Positions 33,728 through 43,875 of a stretch of 64,000 bases of DNA are shown here, piece after piece. Source of the stretch: CAJOLV01 sp045631885 (GTDB lineage: Bacteria > Bacillota_I > Bacilli_A > RFN20 > CAG-826). The stretch is from assembly GCA_045631885.1 (NCBI GenBank), contig JAZQVN010000009.1, forward strand, positions 35,572 to 99,571, in the 5' to 3' direction. Numbering within the stretch: position 1 is the stretch's first letter; every line of letters starts with the position of its first letter. The notes under the pieces were generated by a model. It saw only the letters and a program-made list of their open reading frames with translations. It ran no database searches and was not told the origin of the DNA. A program made the translations under genes and the position numbers.

Positions 33728-36649
33728 TTATTCTAAATTTTTGATAATATCTTTTATTTCAGTAACTTTGGTTCCATTAACAAGAACATCACAAGTGTTG
33801 TTTGAGATATTAGTTCTATTTGTACCAAAATCATTATTGGTAAATATAACAAAAGCATCAGCGCTTTGACCATCAACGCTACCTTTAATATCGCATCCAG
33901 TAATTTCATATGGGGTGAAGCTTGTCTTAATACCAGCATTTGCGATAAGACCGGCGACTCTGCCATTATTCTTTGCCACTATTGTATTGTTGACTTTGCA
34001 GTCATGAATGGTCAATCCATCTCCAACGGAAGCAACAAGTCCACCAATGGTGACTATTCCGTTATAGACCGATGAAACTGTGATTGAAAGATTTGTTTCA
34101 CAGTTAGAAATCTCAACATTAGCACCGGCGATACCAGCGATACCTCCCACACAGGTTGATCCCGGTTTGTTGTCTGAATGCTTTGTGTTGTTGTTTATAA
34201 CAACATCTCCACTAACTTTACAATTTTTAATATTTCCACCAGCTCTATAAGCAATTGTGCCGAAATCAATATTTATGTCGTTTGTTGTGTTATTTGCGGA
34301 AATGATAATTGTCATGTCCTCAATAGTGAGGTTTTGAACTAAACCACCCATAATATATTCAAACAAAGAAAGATTTGGAGTTGAATCTGAATAAGAAGAA
34401 ACGTTGGTAATGCCGCTAATCTTATGACCATTTCCATCAAATACACCACCTAAAGAGCCTAAAGATTTTGTCCATGGTGTGTCACTTAAATCAATATCAT
34501 TCATTAATTTATAGCACTTCATTCCGCCGGTAAAATCATAGTAGTTTGTGGTTAACAATTGCTCTACTGTTGATATTTCAACAGTTCCGCTTAATTTTGT
34601 TGGTCTTTTGATAATCCCTAAACGAGGTATCACTGTACCTGCGGCATATTCATTATGGTATGCAATTTGTGAAAAATAATTATTATTAAGTATTTGAGAA
34701 TTTGCATTCACATCAATACGATAAGTATTGATATCTATTTTTTCAAAATCAGTAATTGTGACTTCAACTTTAGTTTGTTCTCCACCAAAAGATAAACTAT
34801 CAATGACATAACCTGTATCATTTTTAATTTCAATTAAATAATAAAGACTATCTCCAACTTGATAATACTCCACAACTTCGTTCTCGGAATTGACAAAAGT
34901 AGCTGAAACAACATCAATTTTTCCATTAATAAAGATGCTGGATTTATTGTTTTCTTTTGCTAAGACAGAATATTCTTTTCCGTCAATCTTCATATTAACT
35001 TTTTCAATTGTTAGTTCGGTTAATCCACCTTTAAATTGACCATTATTAACTATCTCAAGATATATCTTGGTTGATGAGGTTGAACCACTGCAACTATATG
35101 TTTCTCCATTAACAACCGCGCTAACAGGAGTAGCGTTTGATGGATTAACTAATGTAGCTTGCATATAAATGGTATCACCTTCATTAACCGCAGTTGTATT
35201 AATCACTTTACAAGAAACAAATTCTAAATGAGGAGACGTCTTATACTCTTTTTCTATTTTCGCTTCTCTCATACCAGCTCCATCATTCAAATCGTAGGAG
35301 TAATTAATAACAACTTTGTAATCTGTGTATGCTTCTAAATACGCAAAATCAATTTCCTTTGAAGTGTTAATGGCCACAAGTTCAGAACCCTTATATAATT
35401 CAACAGAGTTAATGATAGAAAGCGAATCTGGATCAGTCACCTCATAAGATGCTTCAATAGAGACATCAGAAATATCTTCATTCGAAATAGTGATAGCTGG
35501 AACGGTTTTTGCCACAGTTTTTGTATCTTCGGCAACAACAAAATCTTTAATAGTATCTTCGCCATATGGATATGAAAAATCTAAATATAAATTATATTTA
35601 CGGCCAGAAAGAAGGTTCTCAAACTTCCTTGTATCTTTATCTCCGTAATCCACTAATTTATTTGTTGAAGAATCATAAAGCGAAATCCTTTCAATTTCTC
35701 CAACCTCACCTTTTTTCTCAATATCAAAAGTGATTGATGTTTTATCTGTTTTAACGTCTTTAAATGAAAAAGCTGATAAAGTTGTAAATTCGTTTTTTGT
35801 TAACCATTCGGAATGTAGCCCTTCACCATTAACCAAATCAAAAGAAGTTACAACTCCATATTCATATAGTGATGACATTCTTAATCCGTCAAAACTAACT
35901 GTGTTATTTCCAACGTTTATTTTTTTGGAATTGACAACTTTTTCACCATCAGTCAAATAGATTGCTAAATCGTTATCACCAATTAAATTATTTGAGTCGG
36001 TAACATTAATCGATAAATCGATTTTCGTCGTATCAACTACTTGAGATGTCACACGAGCGGTTGGACCGTCAGGATAAGCGATGCCAGCTTTAATGGTCTT
36101 ATCACCTTCCATTTTGACATCTTTAATTTCTGTTCCATCAATATATTTGATTGCGTCAATCGTGTATTCAATATATCCAGAAGTTGAAGGCGCAGTTGTT
36201 TCTAGGAGTAACAATTCCATCGTGCTTCCTTCTTTAAACATATAGTTTGCATATTTGGTTCCATTTAAAGTAAATGATTGGATTTCAAAATCACTTGGAT
36301 TAGAGACATGAACCTCTACTATAAACACCTCGTTAGGTTGAACGAAATACTTTGTTTGTTCATCACCTTGGACATCAATAGTAACAATATCATCTATTTC
36401 TTTTTCTAATTCTTCTTCAGTAACTTCGTGATTGTCTTCTTCTGGAGGAACATCTTCTCCATCGTTTTCATCATCGCCCAGTTTTCTGATCAAATTTGTT
36501 TTTCTACCAGATGTTGTTTTACTGATAGTCATTCCTTGATAAGTTGGAACGGTTTTGCTTCCGCTTCCACCACCAGAAGATGTTTGCCCACAGGCGCCCA
36601 ATAACAAAGCAATGACTGGCAACACTAAATAAAAGAGTTTTCTTTTCAT
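33728..36649 (-). CDS. Large surface lipoprotein with Ig/FN3-like modules and GLUG-type repeats
   Basis: The 973-residue protein begins at the ATG at 36649 with GGAG upstream. Its signal peptide ends at Cys20 in LLLGAC; an in-frame upstream start would disrupt the signal sequence. A Gly/Ser and acidic linker (about 25-75) is followed by several beta-sandwich-like modules of about 90 residues. The C-terminal quarter contains GLUG-like repeats, with phrases such as GGVFDGNGHKISG, VGGIAGIAGANVEISNCE and IGGLVASVGDGLTIHDCKV. GLUG repeats form beta-helices in adhesins and surface proteins. It is probably an adhesin or matrix protein, and it lies next to the polysaccharide locus. Confidence 0.8.
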   Translation of the reverse strand: MKRKLFYLVLPVIALLLGACGQTSSGGGSGSKTVPTYQGMTISKTTSGRKTNLIRKLGDDENDGEDVPPEEDNHEVTEEELEKEIDDIVTIDVQGDEQTKYFVQPNEVFIVEVHVSNPSDFEIQSFTLNGTKYANYMFKEGSTMELLLLETTAPSTSGYIEYTIDAIKYIDGTEIKDVKMEGDKTIKAGIAYPDGPTARVTSQVVDTTKIDLSINVTDSNNLIGDNDLAIYLTDGEKVVNSKKINVGNNTVSFDGLRMSSLYEYGVVTSFDLVNGEGLHSEWLTKNEFTTLSAFSFKDVKTDKTSITFDIEKKGEVGEIERISLYDSSTNKLVDYGDKDTRKFENLLSGRKYNLYLDFSYPYGEDTIKDFVVAEDTKTVAKTVPAITISNEDISDVSIEASYEVTDPDSLSIINSVELYKGSELVAINTSKEIDFAYLEAYTDYKVVINYSYDLNDGAGMREAKIEKEYKTSPHLEFVSCKVINTTAVNEGDTIYMQATLVNPSNATPVSAVVNGETYSCSGSTSSTKIYLEIVNNGQFKGGLTELTIEKVNMKIDGKEYSVLAKENNKSSIFINGKIDVVSATFVNSENEVVEYYQVGDSLYYLIEIKNDTGYVIDSLSFGGEQTKVEVTITDFEKIDINTYRIDVNANSQILNNNYFSQIAYHNEYAAGTVIPRLGIIKRPTKLSGTVEISTVEQLLTTNYYDFTGGMKCYKLMNDIDLSDTPWTKSLGSLGGVFDGNGHKISGITNVSSYSDSTPNLSLFEYIMGGLVQNLTIEDMTIIISANNTTNDINIDFGTIAYRAGGNIKNCKVSGDVVINNNTKHSDNKPGSTCVGGIAGIAGANVEISNCETNLSITVSSVYNGIVTIGGLVASVGDGLTIHDCKVNNTIVAKNNGRVAGLIANAGIKTSFTPYEITGCDIKGSVDGQSADAFVIFTNNDFGTNRTNISNNTCDVLVNGTKVTEIKDIIKNLE

Positions 36650-36692
36650 ATTAATCTCCAAAATGTTTTTATTAAAAACAATCTTCATTATT

Positions 36693-36721
36693 ATTGTATT
36701 TTAAAAATCAATTAAAACCAA
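36693..36721 (-). promoter_or_regulatory. Promoter of the GLUG lipoprotein gene
   Basis: On the minus strand TTGGTT (36721-36716) and TACAAT (36698-36693) are spaced by 17 bases; a GGAG site precedes the ATG at 36649. Confidence 0.55.
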
Positions 36722-36929
36722 CAAATTCATAAGAAGCACAGTCATGAACTTTCTTTAGTAACTTTTGTTATTTGTGATAATTCGAATCATGTCACCTTCT
36801 TTTGAGCATGAAACGATAGCCCTAAAACACACTAAGATAGAGATTGATGCTTATAATTTTTTTCTTCGCACGAAAGGATTATAACGTTCTTGAAGCTTTT
36901 TATAATGCACGTGTGTTATTTTATGTTTA

Positions 36930-36958
36930 TTGAATTAAATAATTTAAAAAATTATAAT
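36930..36958 (+). promoter_or_regulatory. Promoter of the O-antigen-ligase-like gene
   Basis: TTGAAT (36930-36935) and TATAAT (36953-36958) are spaced by 17 bases. The ATG at 36970 is 11 bases after the -10 box, leaving a leader of about 5 bases at most. Confidence 0.65.
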
Positions 36959-36969
36959 AAGGTCGCATC

Positions 36970-38346
36970 ATGGAAAGAATAAAAAACATTATCAATTCGT
37001 TAAAATTAAGATGGAGTGATCTTTTTTTAGTATTATGGGTGATTCCAGGAGCTTTCTTATGTTTTGAGAGCAACCACTTAATGGACAACCCAAACCTCAC
37101 AAGTCTTAGATGTCCGATGTGGATTTACATATTGATATTTGTTTTTTTGGTGTTTTCTTATTGTCTTTATTTAATATTTGAGTACAAAAAAGGATATAGA
37201 CACAGCCCAATTCTTCTTTTTGGTTTGATTATCATATTGATATCTGGTTTTGAAGCCATTTTTTTCAACCAAAACGCAATTAACACTATCGTCTCAGGAA
37301 AAGATGGGAATCTAATAAAAACCATCACCCATCTTACCAATGAAACCAAAACGATTCATTTTTTTTCATACGTCTATTTGATGATAGGATTTTATGCCGG
37401 CCTTTTTATTTTTTCTAAGAGAATTGCAAATAAAAGATTTATTTTGAAGTTTTGTTATATCTTGTATGCTGTAGCGATTGTATTTATTATCATCAGTTTT
37501 TTTAAAGATAATTATGTCGAGCTTTTTAAAGCCTTGGCGTTATCGTTTTCTGATTTTAGTGCTTATAGTATAAAAGCATTTTCTATTCAAAGTGTTTTTG
37601 TTAACGCAAATATTTATTCTCTTTTCTTGGAGTTTGTTATCGCCTTTTCAATTGTCGCTTTTTCTATTTCAAAAGCAAAACTCCATATTATTATGACTGT
37701 TTTGTTGTATATTGAACTTTTGTTAACCGTTTGCAAAACTGGAATAATTCTATCGACAATTGTTTTGCTTTTTTACTTTCTTGTTCAAATTATATTTTTG
37801 TTCAAAGGGAAGGACAAAAAAAGCACCATTAAAGGCGCTTTGTATTTGTCAACGATAGGACTTTTTCTTTTAGCAGGGATTCTAATATACTGTTCTTTTG
37901 AAAGTATAAGAGATAATTTTAACTCATTGTTTAGTGGTGGCAAATCTATTTTTGCAAGATATGACATCTGGACAATTGGATTGCAAATATATTTGAATGG
38001 TAATATTGTTCGTGGAATCGGATACGGTGTTTACAATTCTATTTTAAATAACTTAACTGGTTTTTGGGGATCACATTTTTGGGTGGTCTCAATTTTAGGA
38101 AGAGGGGGATTACTAAATCTTATCTTTTATATCTCTTTATTATTATGGACTTTTATAAAAACCTTAATTATATTTAAAAAGGATTACTATTTAGGAAACG
38201 CTTTATTGTTTGGATTGCTTTTGTTATTTTTCCATTCGTTTTTTGAGGATAGCTATTATATCGTTTTGGTTTTTTTATTTGCGATTAATATTATCTATAA
38301 TCACGAAAAACCATTTTCAAAAGAAAACGAATCTAATCTCTTTTGA
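36970..38346 (+). CDS. O-antigen ligase/polymerase-like membrane protein (Wzy_C type)
   Basis: The 458-residue protein has about eleven hydrophobic segments. A large loop near residues 310-360 contains FARYDIWTIGLQIYLNGNIVRGIGYG and resembles the periplasmic loop of the Wzy/WaaL family, which links or polymerises surface sugar chains. It is convergent to the main minus-strand polysaccharide run and overlaps the end of the UDP-sugar dehydrogenase gene by 14 bases, so it is transcribed separately. An EpsG-type polymerase is also encoded, so this one may ligate the finished polymer to a carrier. Confidence 0.8.
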   Translation: MERIKNIINSLKLRWSDLFLVLWVIPGAFLCFESNHLMDNPNLTSLRCPMWIYILIFVFLVFSYCLYLIFEYKKGYRHSPILLFGLIIILISGFEAIFFNQNAINTIVSGKDGNLIKTITHLTNETKTIHFFSYVYLMIGFYAGLFIFSKRIANKRFILKFCYILYAVAIVFIIISFFKDNYVELFKALALSFSDFSAYSIKAFSIQSVFVNANIYSLFLEFVIAFSIVAFSISKAKLHIIMTVLLYIELLLTVCKTGIILSTIVLLFYFLVQIIFLFKGKDKKSTIKGALYLSTIGLFLLAGILIYCSFESIRDNFNSLFSGGKSIFARYDIWTIGLQIYLNGNIVRGIGYGVYNSILNNLTGFWGSHFWVVSILGRGGLLNLIFYISLLLWTFIKTLIIFKKDYYLGNALLFGLLLLFFHSFFEDSYYIVLVFLFAINIIYNHEKPFSKENESNLF

Positions 38347-39547
38347 ATAAATCTCTTGTATATACTTTGCCTTGAACATCATCTAAACAAGAATCATATC
38401 TGTTTGCGATAATTGCATTACTATTTTTCTTAAATTCTTCTAAATCATTAATAACTTTACTGCCGAAGAATTCAGAACCATCTTCTAATGTTGGCTCAAA
38501 AATAATGACATTAACGCCTTTAGCTTTAATTCTTTTCATAATGCCTTGAATAGAAGAGGCACGGAAATTATCACTATTAGATTTCATTGTTAATCTATAA
38601 ACACCAACAGTAATCTTATTCGCATCTTTTTCATTAAATCCTGCAATTTCTAATACTCGTTCAGATATGAAGTCTTTTCTTGTTCTATTTGATTCAACAA
38701 TCGCGGATATCAAATTCTCTGGAACATCATTAAAGTTAGTTTTTAATTGTTTTGTATCTTTTGGTAAACAATAACCACCATAACCAAATGATGGGTTATT
38801 GTAATGAGTTCCAATTCTTGGATCTAAACAAACACCATTGATTATATCCTGAGTATTTAAGCCTTTAGATTCAGCATAAGTATCTAATTCATTAAAATAT
38901 GCTACTCTTAATGCAAGATAAGTATTAGCAAACAACTTAACGGCTTCTGCCTCTGTTAATCCCATAAATAAAATAGGAACATCTTTTTTAATTGCACCTT
39001 CAGCGAGTAAGTTAGCGAATTCTTTTGCTTTGTAAGTTTGATCTTCTTCACATCCAACAATAATTCTTGATGGATACAAATTATCTTCTAAGGCTTTTGA
39101 TTCTCTTAAGAACTCTGGGCTGAATAAAATATTGTTTGTGTTATATTTTGCTCTTATTGATTTAGTATAACCAACAGGGATAGTTGATTTGATAATCATC
39201 ATTGCCTTTTGATTAACGCTTAAAACTAATTCAATAACTTGTTCAACATATTTGGTATCAAAGAAGTTTTTAACTGGATCATAGTTAGTAGGCGCGGCGA
39301 TAACGACAAAATCAGCATCTTTATAGGCTGATACACCATCTAATGTGGCTAATAAGTCTAATTTCTTTTCTTTAAAATATTTTTCAATATAATCATCTTG
39401 AATCGGGCTTATTCTATTATTGACTTTGGCAACCTTTTCAGGAATGACATCCACTAATTCAACATGATTATTTTGGGCTAATAATGTGGCGATTGATAAG
39501 CCAACATAACCAGCACCAGCAACGGCAATTTTGTATTTTGTTTTCAT
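38333..39547 (-). CDS. ugd: UDP-glucose 6-dehydrogenase family protein
   Basis: This enzyme oxidises a UDP-hexose to its uronic acid with NAD. The 404-residue length is that of the short Ugd form. The NAD-binding GAGYVGLSIATLLA motif opens the protein. The catalytic Cys sits in SFGYGGYCLPKDTKQL near residue 260, and SPEFLRES is also present. The gene closes the polysaccharide run and has a GGAG site. UDP-glucuronate is the likely product; UDP-ManNAc or UDP-GlcNAc specificity cannot be excluded. Confidence 0.9.
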   Translation of the reverse strand: MKTKYKIAVAGAGYVGLSIATLLAQNNHVELVDVIPEKVAKVNNRISPIQDDYIEKYFKEKKLDLLATLDGVSAYKDADFVVIAAPTNYDPVKNFFDTKYVEQVIELVLSVNQKAMMIIKSTIPVGYTKSIRAKYNTNNILFSPEFLRESKALEDNLYPSRIIVGCEEDQTYKAKEFANLLAEGAIKKDVPILFMGLTEAEAVKLFANTYLALRVAYFNELDTYAESKGLNTQDIINGVCLDPRIGTHYNNPSFGYGGYCLPKDTKQLKTNFNDVPENLISAIVESNRTRKDFISERVLEIAGFNEKDANKITVGVYRLTMKSNSDNFRASSIQGIMKRIKAKGVNVIIFEPTLEDGSEFFGSKVINDLEEFKKNSNAIIANRYDSCLDDVQGKVYTRDLFKRD

Positions 39548-39590
39548 GGTTTTTCTCCGTTATTAAATTTGTCACAAAAATAAATAGAAG

Positions 39591-40619
39591 TTAGTTTCTG
39601 TCTTTGTAGTTTTTATCTAACCATTTTTTATATTCACCACTTGTGCATTCATCTAACCACCATTGATTCTTGTCGTACCATTTGATTGTCTTTTTAATGC
39701 CTTCTTCAAATGTAGTAACAGGATCCCAACCAAGTTCAACATTCGCTTTATGTGGATCAATCGCATATCTTTGATCATGGCCGTGTCTGTCTGCAACGAA
39801 GGTAATTAATGTTTCTGGTTTGCCTAATTCCATCAATATTCTTTTTACAATATATAAATTATTGCGTTCATTATGGCCGCCTAAATTATACACTTCTCCA
39901 ATCTTTCCTTTTTCAAGAACGGCAAGTATACCTCTGCAATGGTCTTCTACATATAACCAATCTCTGACGTTAATTCCTTGGCCATATACTGGTAACGGTT
40001 CATTCTTTTTGGCTTTATCAATCATTAACGGAATCAATTTTTCCGGAAATTGGTATGGTCCATAGTTATTAGAACATCTAGAAATGGTGACTGGAAGTCC
40101 ATAAGTGCGATGATACGCTAATACAAGCAAGTCAGCAGATGCCTTTGATGTGCTATATGGTGAAGATGTATGTAAAGGAGTATCTTCATGGAAAAACAAA
40201 TCTGGTCTATCAAGAGGCAGATCTCCATAAACTTCATCTGTAGAAACTTGATGATATCTTTCAATTCCATATTTACGGCAAGCATCCATTAAGACAGATG
40301 TTCCAATTATATTGGTCTCTAAAAAGATGGTTGGATCAACAATGGATCTATCGACGTGGGATTCTGCAGCAAAATTAACAACTATATTAGGTTTTTCTTT
40401 TTCAAAAATATCGTAAACTTTGTCTCTATCTCTTATATCAACCTTATAAAACTTATAGTTTGGATTTTTAAGTTCTTCTTTCATTGTTGATGGATTAGCA
40501 GCATAGGTGCATACATCAACATTAACAACTTTCCAATCTGGTCTTTCGCTTAATAATAATTTGCAGAAACAGTTGCCAATAAAGCCTGTTCCTCCTGTAA
40601 CTAAAATTGTTTTTTTCAT
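39591..40619 (-). CDS. rmlB: dTDP-glucose 4,6-dehydratase RmlB
   Basis: RmlB performs the second step of dTDP-L-rhamnose synthesis. The 342-residue protein has the NAD motif GGTGFIGNCF, the catalytic STDEVYGDL segment and PYSTSKASAD with the Tyr and Lys of the short-chain dehydrogenase fold. GGAGG precedes its ATG. RmlD, RmlC and RmlA are encoded immediately upstream in the same run. Confidence 0.96.
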   Translation of the reverse strand: MKKTILVTGGTGFIGNCFCKLLLSERPDWKVVNVDVCTYAANPSTMKEELKNPNYKFYKVDIRDRDKVYDIFEKEKPNIVVNFAAESHVDRSIVDPTIFLETNIIGTSVLMDACRKYGIERYHQVSTDEVYGDLPLDRPDLFFHEDTPLHTSSPYSTSKASADLLVLAYHRTYGLPVTISRCSNNYGPYQFPEKLIPLMIDKAKKNEPLPVYGQGINVRDWLYVEDHCRGILAVLEKGKIGEVYNLGGHNERNNLYIVKRILMELGKPETLITFVADRHGHDQRYAIDPHKANVELGWDPVTTFEEGIKKTIKWYDKNQWWLDECTSGEYKKWLDKNYKDRN

Positions 40620-40638
40620 AAAATTACCTCCATATAAT

Positions 40639-41541
40639 TTATTGAAAGGTTTTTAAATATCTTGATAAAGCATCTTTCCAATCTGGAAGAGGCTTAAAAC
40701 CTTCTCTAACTAATTTGGTTTTATCCATTCTTGAGTTGAAAGGACGTTTCGCTATTGATTTGCCATAATCAGAAGTGGAAACGGGAATTACTTTTGTGGA
40801 AAGACCGGTTTGTTTATAGATTTCACAAGTTAAGTCATACCAACTAATAAAACCACCTTCATTAGTGGCGTGATAATACCCATATTTATTTGATTCAATC
40901 ATATCTACTAATAATTTGGCTAAATCATAAGTGTATGTAGGTGTGCCAATTTGATCATTGACTACCCTAACTTCATTATGAACTTTTCCAGCGTTAAACA
41001 TTGTTTTAATGAAGTTTTTGCCATTTAACCCGAAAACCCACGCTATTCTAACAATGAAAAATTTTTCTAATTGTGATGAAACCACCATTTCACCTTCTAA
41101 TTTTGTTTGTCCATAATAGTTTTGTGGAGCAAAATTTTTATCATCTGGTTGCCAAGGTTTTGTCCCTTGGCCATCAAAAACATAATCCGTGGAAATATAA
41201 ACGAATTTTGAGTTGTAACTCAAAGAAGCTTTAACCAAATTATCTGTGCCATCAACATTGATTCTTCTAACAATTGGTTTAACATTTTCATCTTCTGCCC
41301 CATCAACATTCGTCCAAGCCGCACAGTGAATAATTGCATCCGGTTTTAATTCATCAATTATCTTTTTAACTTGCTCTTTGTTTGTAATGTCGAGTTGAAT
41401 ATACTGATTCCAATTTGATTTGAAAGCAATCTCTTCTTCTTTGCGAATGTCAGATCCTATGGCAACATGGTTTCTTTCAGTGAGTTCGTTCACTACATCG
41501 TAACCAAGTTGACCAGCAACACCGGTAACTAATACTGTCAT
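40639..41541 (-). CDS. rmlD: dTDP-4-dehydrorhamnose reductase RmlD
   Basis: RmlD carries out the last reduction to dTDP-L-rhamnose. The 300-residue protein starts with VTGVAGQLGYDV, and has YISTDYVFDG and NYYGQTKLEGE, the catalytic segments. It overlaps rmlC by 1 base. Confidence 0.95.
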   Translation of the reverse strand: MTVLVTGVAGQLGYDVVNELTERNHVAIGSDIRKEEEIAFKSNWNQYIQLDITNKEQVKKIIDELKPDAIIHCAAWTNVDGAEDENVKPIVRRINVDGTDNLVKASLSYNSKFVYISTDYVFDGQGTKPWQPDDKNFAPQNYYGQTKLEGEMVVSSQLEKFFIVRIAWVFGLNGKNFIKTMFNAGKVHNEVRVVNDQIGTPTYTYDLAKLLVDMIESNKYGYYHATNEGGFISWYDLTCEIYKQTGLSTKVIPVSTSDYGKSIAKRPFNSRMDKTKLVREGFKPLPDWKDALSRYLKTFQ

Positions 41542-42104
41542 TAAAACACCACCTTTGATTCCTTTAATGAAGGATGCTTTTTATCTTTTTCACTTAATAG
41601 AACTTCACCATCAAAAGGCCATTCGATGTTAATTTCAGAATCATTCCACATAATTCCTCCTTCATCATCAGGATGATATAATTCATCGCATTTATAACAG
41701 AATGTTGCTGTTTCGCTTAAGACAACAAAACCATGAGCAAATCCTCTAGGAATCATGAATTGGTTGCCCTTTTCAGCGGATAAAACAACGCCTTCCCATT
41801 TTCCATAAGTTGGTGAATCTTTTCTTAAATCAACGCACACGTCAAATACTTCACCTTCAATGCAGCGAACCAATTTGGCCTGTGGAAAACATTTTTGAAA
41901 ATGTAGTCCTCGAAGAACGCCTTTTTTTGATTTTGATTGATTATCCTGGATAAAAACATAATTTAAACCAGCTTGCTTAAAGTCTGCTTCTTTATATGTT
42001 TCCATAAAGTATCCACGATTATCACCATATTTTTTTGGTTCAATGATAAAAACATCTTTAATAGAAGTTTCTATAAATTTAAAATTCCCAACTTGTTTTT
42101 CCAT
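41541..42104 (-). CDS. rmlC: dTDP-4-dehydrorhamnose 3,5-epimerase RmlC
   Basis: RmlC epimerises the 4-keto sugar before RmlD acts. The 187-residue cupin contains RGLHFQK with the catalytic His region, IPRGFAHGFVVLSE, and the C-terminal NDSEINIEWP. It has a GGAGG site and follows the CotH-like gene by 1 base. Confidence 0.95.
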   Translation of the reverse strand: MEKQVGNFKFIETSIKDVFIIEPKKYGDNRGYFMETYKEADFKQAGLNYVFIQDNQSKSKKGVLRGLHFQKCFPQAKLVRCIEGEVFDVCVDLRKDSPTYGKWEGVVLSAEKGNQFMIPRGFAHGFVVLSETATFCYKCDELYHPDDEGGIMWNDSEINIEWPFDGEVLLSEKDKKHPSLKESKVVF

Positions 42105-42105
42105 T

Positions 42106-43869
42106 TTAATTACCTCCGCTATTAAAAGCGTCCTTAACTCTTGATAAATCTTTTAAATAATAATTTAGCCAATAAAATCTTTCATTCAAGTAATTAATGA
42201 CATTTTTCGAATCTTCCTTTTGAGTAGTTACTGATAAGGTGTTTTTAGAAGAGCACCACACCACAAGATTGCTTCTTTGGCTCCATTTTTCATATTCGCT
42301 GTCGATATATTTTGAATAATTAGTTGTGAAAGTGTCAATTAAATAAATCGCCTTTTCCTTTACATTTTCTAATTCAAACCATCTTTTTTGAAGCAGCTTC
42401 CAAAACCATTGAGAATTAGAAACCAATAAAAGCCACGGATTACTATATTCATGATTTGGTTCATTTTCTAAAAAATTACCTATATACAATTTGTCTAGAT
42501 TCTCGATGGAATTTCCAAAGCTCCAGTCAAAGTCCCAAGGAGCTTGGAAAGTTATTTTTTTATTTCCCTTTTCGCTTAAGTCTAGTGACATAAAAAAGCT
42601 TGAGTATCCAACATCTTGATTTTGAATTATCTCATTGAACAAATATGTATCAACTAGCGATTCAATATCAATGACTCTATTTAACGCTTCGAATTCAGTT
42701 TTTATAGACGCATCTTCAACAACGATTCCATTTTCATCTATGGTTTTGTATGGATTATTATCTAAATCACTATGATTTTGATATAAAGCAAAATAAGCGA
42801 CATCCCATATTTTTTGTAATCTAGTTTCGAGAGAATCTCTTTGTTCTTTGTTATTCAAATCGTTTTTAACGACATATTTATTTAGAAAAAGACTTTCATC
42901 AGCGACACAATCATTAAAAAACGGTATGGAATTATAATTAATTTCCATAACAACCGATGGATCTTCGCCTTCATAATAATGATCTAACTCAAAAAAATAA
43001 CCAATATTGCTTGTTTCATCATTTTTATCTTCGTATATATCCACTCTTCCTTTATTAATCTGTTGTTGTTCTGCCAAAAGGTAAATGCCTTGAAAATCAT
43101 CATTAATATATACTTCAGTAAAACAGCAATCAGAAGAATAATATTTCCCACCAAATAATTCACTAGCCAGCAAAAACGCAGTCGCATTTCTTATCATTGA
43201 TTTATCAGCATAGTCAGCTAATAAAACCCAACTTTTTGCTTTTAATCCATCATTTAGTCCAAACATAGATTGTTTTTTATCATATTTAATTCTGAATGGT
43301 TTTTTAGGTAGTGTTGCTGTCCAATTCCCTCTCACTTTAACTTGAGCAGCCACATTCTCGATTCTTTGATCATCCAAACAATTAGACGTTGAAACGTGAC
43401 AGTCTGAATATTCTGAACTCAATTCAGAAGCGCAAGAAATATTAATTTTAGGTAAAGTATACTCCAATATATCTTTACATCTATCACAATATGCATGTTG
43501 ATAATGAGGGATTGTAGTTTCTTGTTTTAAAATCTCATCGTGTCCTAAAGAAGGAATAATCTCTTGTTCTTTTAAAATCTTGCCACATCTCAAACAATGT
43601 GATCCTTCTGTTAAACCACCTTCAATACAAGTTGCATCAACTTTCTCATCAATCGCTATTTCATGCCCCAGCGGAGGAATGACTTCCTGCGCAACTAATA
43701 CCTCTTCGCAAATAGAACAATGGCTTCCTTGAGTTAGTCCACTAGTTTCACAAGTTGGTTCAACACGTGGGTCAATAATACAATTGTGGTTGCACTTTGG
43801 AGCGCCACATCCAGAAGTAAACAAAACGAGAGACACTAAAAATACTTTAATGGTTATTTTATTGACCAT
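42106..43869 (-). CDS. CotH-like kinase lipoprotein with Cys-rich repeats
   Basis: CotH proteins are atypical kinases that phosphorylate proteins on Ser, first known from Bacillus spore coats. The 587-residue protein has a lipobox (FTSGC, Cys21) and so acts outside the cell. Residues about 25-130 hold repeats of the type EPTCETSGLTQGSHCSIC...VIPPLGH, common in Bacillota surface proteins. The CotH core has VKVRGNWTATLPKKPFRIKY, KSWVLLADYADKSMIRNA, VYINDDFQGIYLLAEQ and PWDFDWSFGN with the metal-binding aspartates. It sits inside the rhamnose genes, 1 base before rmlC and 6 bases after rmlA, so it is made together with the glycan. Its substrate is unknown. Confidence 0.85.
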   Translation of the reverse strand: MVNKITIKVFLVSLVLFTSGCGAPKCNHNCIIDPRVEPTCETSGLTQGSHCSICEEVLVAQEVIPPLGHEIAIDEKVDATCIEGGLTEGSHCLRCGKILKEQEIIPSLGHDEILKQETTIPHYQHAYCDRCKDILEYTLPKINISCASELSSEYSDCHVSTSNCLDDQRIENVAAQVKVRGNWTATLPKKPFRIKYDKKQSMFGLNDGLKAKSWVLLADYADKSMIRNATAFLLASELFGGKYYSSDCCFTEVYINDDFQGIYLLAEQQQINKGRVDIYEDKNDETSNIGYFFELDHYYEGEDPSVVMEINYNSIPFFNDCVADESLFLNKYVVKNDLNNKEQRDSLETRLQKIWDVAYFALYQNHSDLDNNPYKTIDENGIVVEDASIKTEFEALNRVIDIESLVDTYLFNEIIQNQDVGYSSFFMSLDLSEKGNKKITFQAPWDFDWSFGNSIENLDKLYIGNFLENEPNHEYSNPWLLLVSNSQWFWKLLQKRWFELENVKEKAIYLIDTFTTNYSKYIDSEYEKWSQRSNLVVWCSSKNTLSVTTQKEDSKNVINYLNERFYWLNYYLKDLSRVKDAFNSGGN

Positions 43870-43875
43870 ATTGTT

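Larger units (their letters stand above)
36650..36969. other. 320-base divergent intergenic region
   Basis: No gene is seen here. Both ends carry promoters (reported separately). The very AT-rich middle has further TATAAT-like hexamers (near 36852, 36889 and 36901) but no strong hairpin, RNA gene or repeat that I can support. Confidence 0.6.

Noticed and set aside
42106..43869. CotH-like gene as evidence of sporulation
   Set aside because: CotH-type kinases are also found in non-sporulating bacteria, and no other spore gene is in the window.
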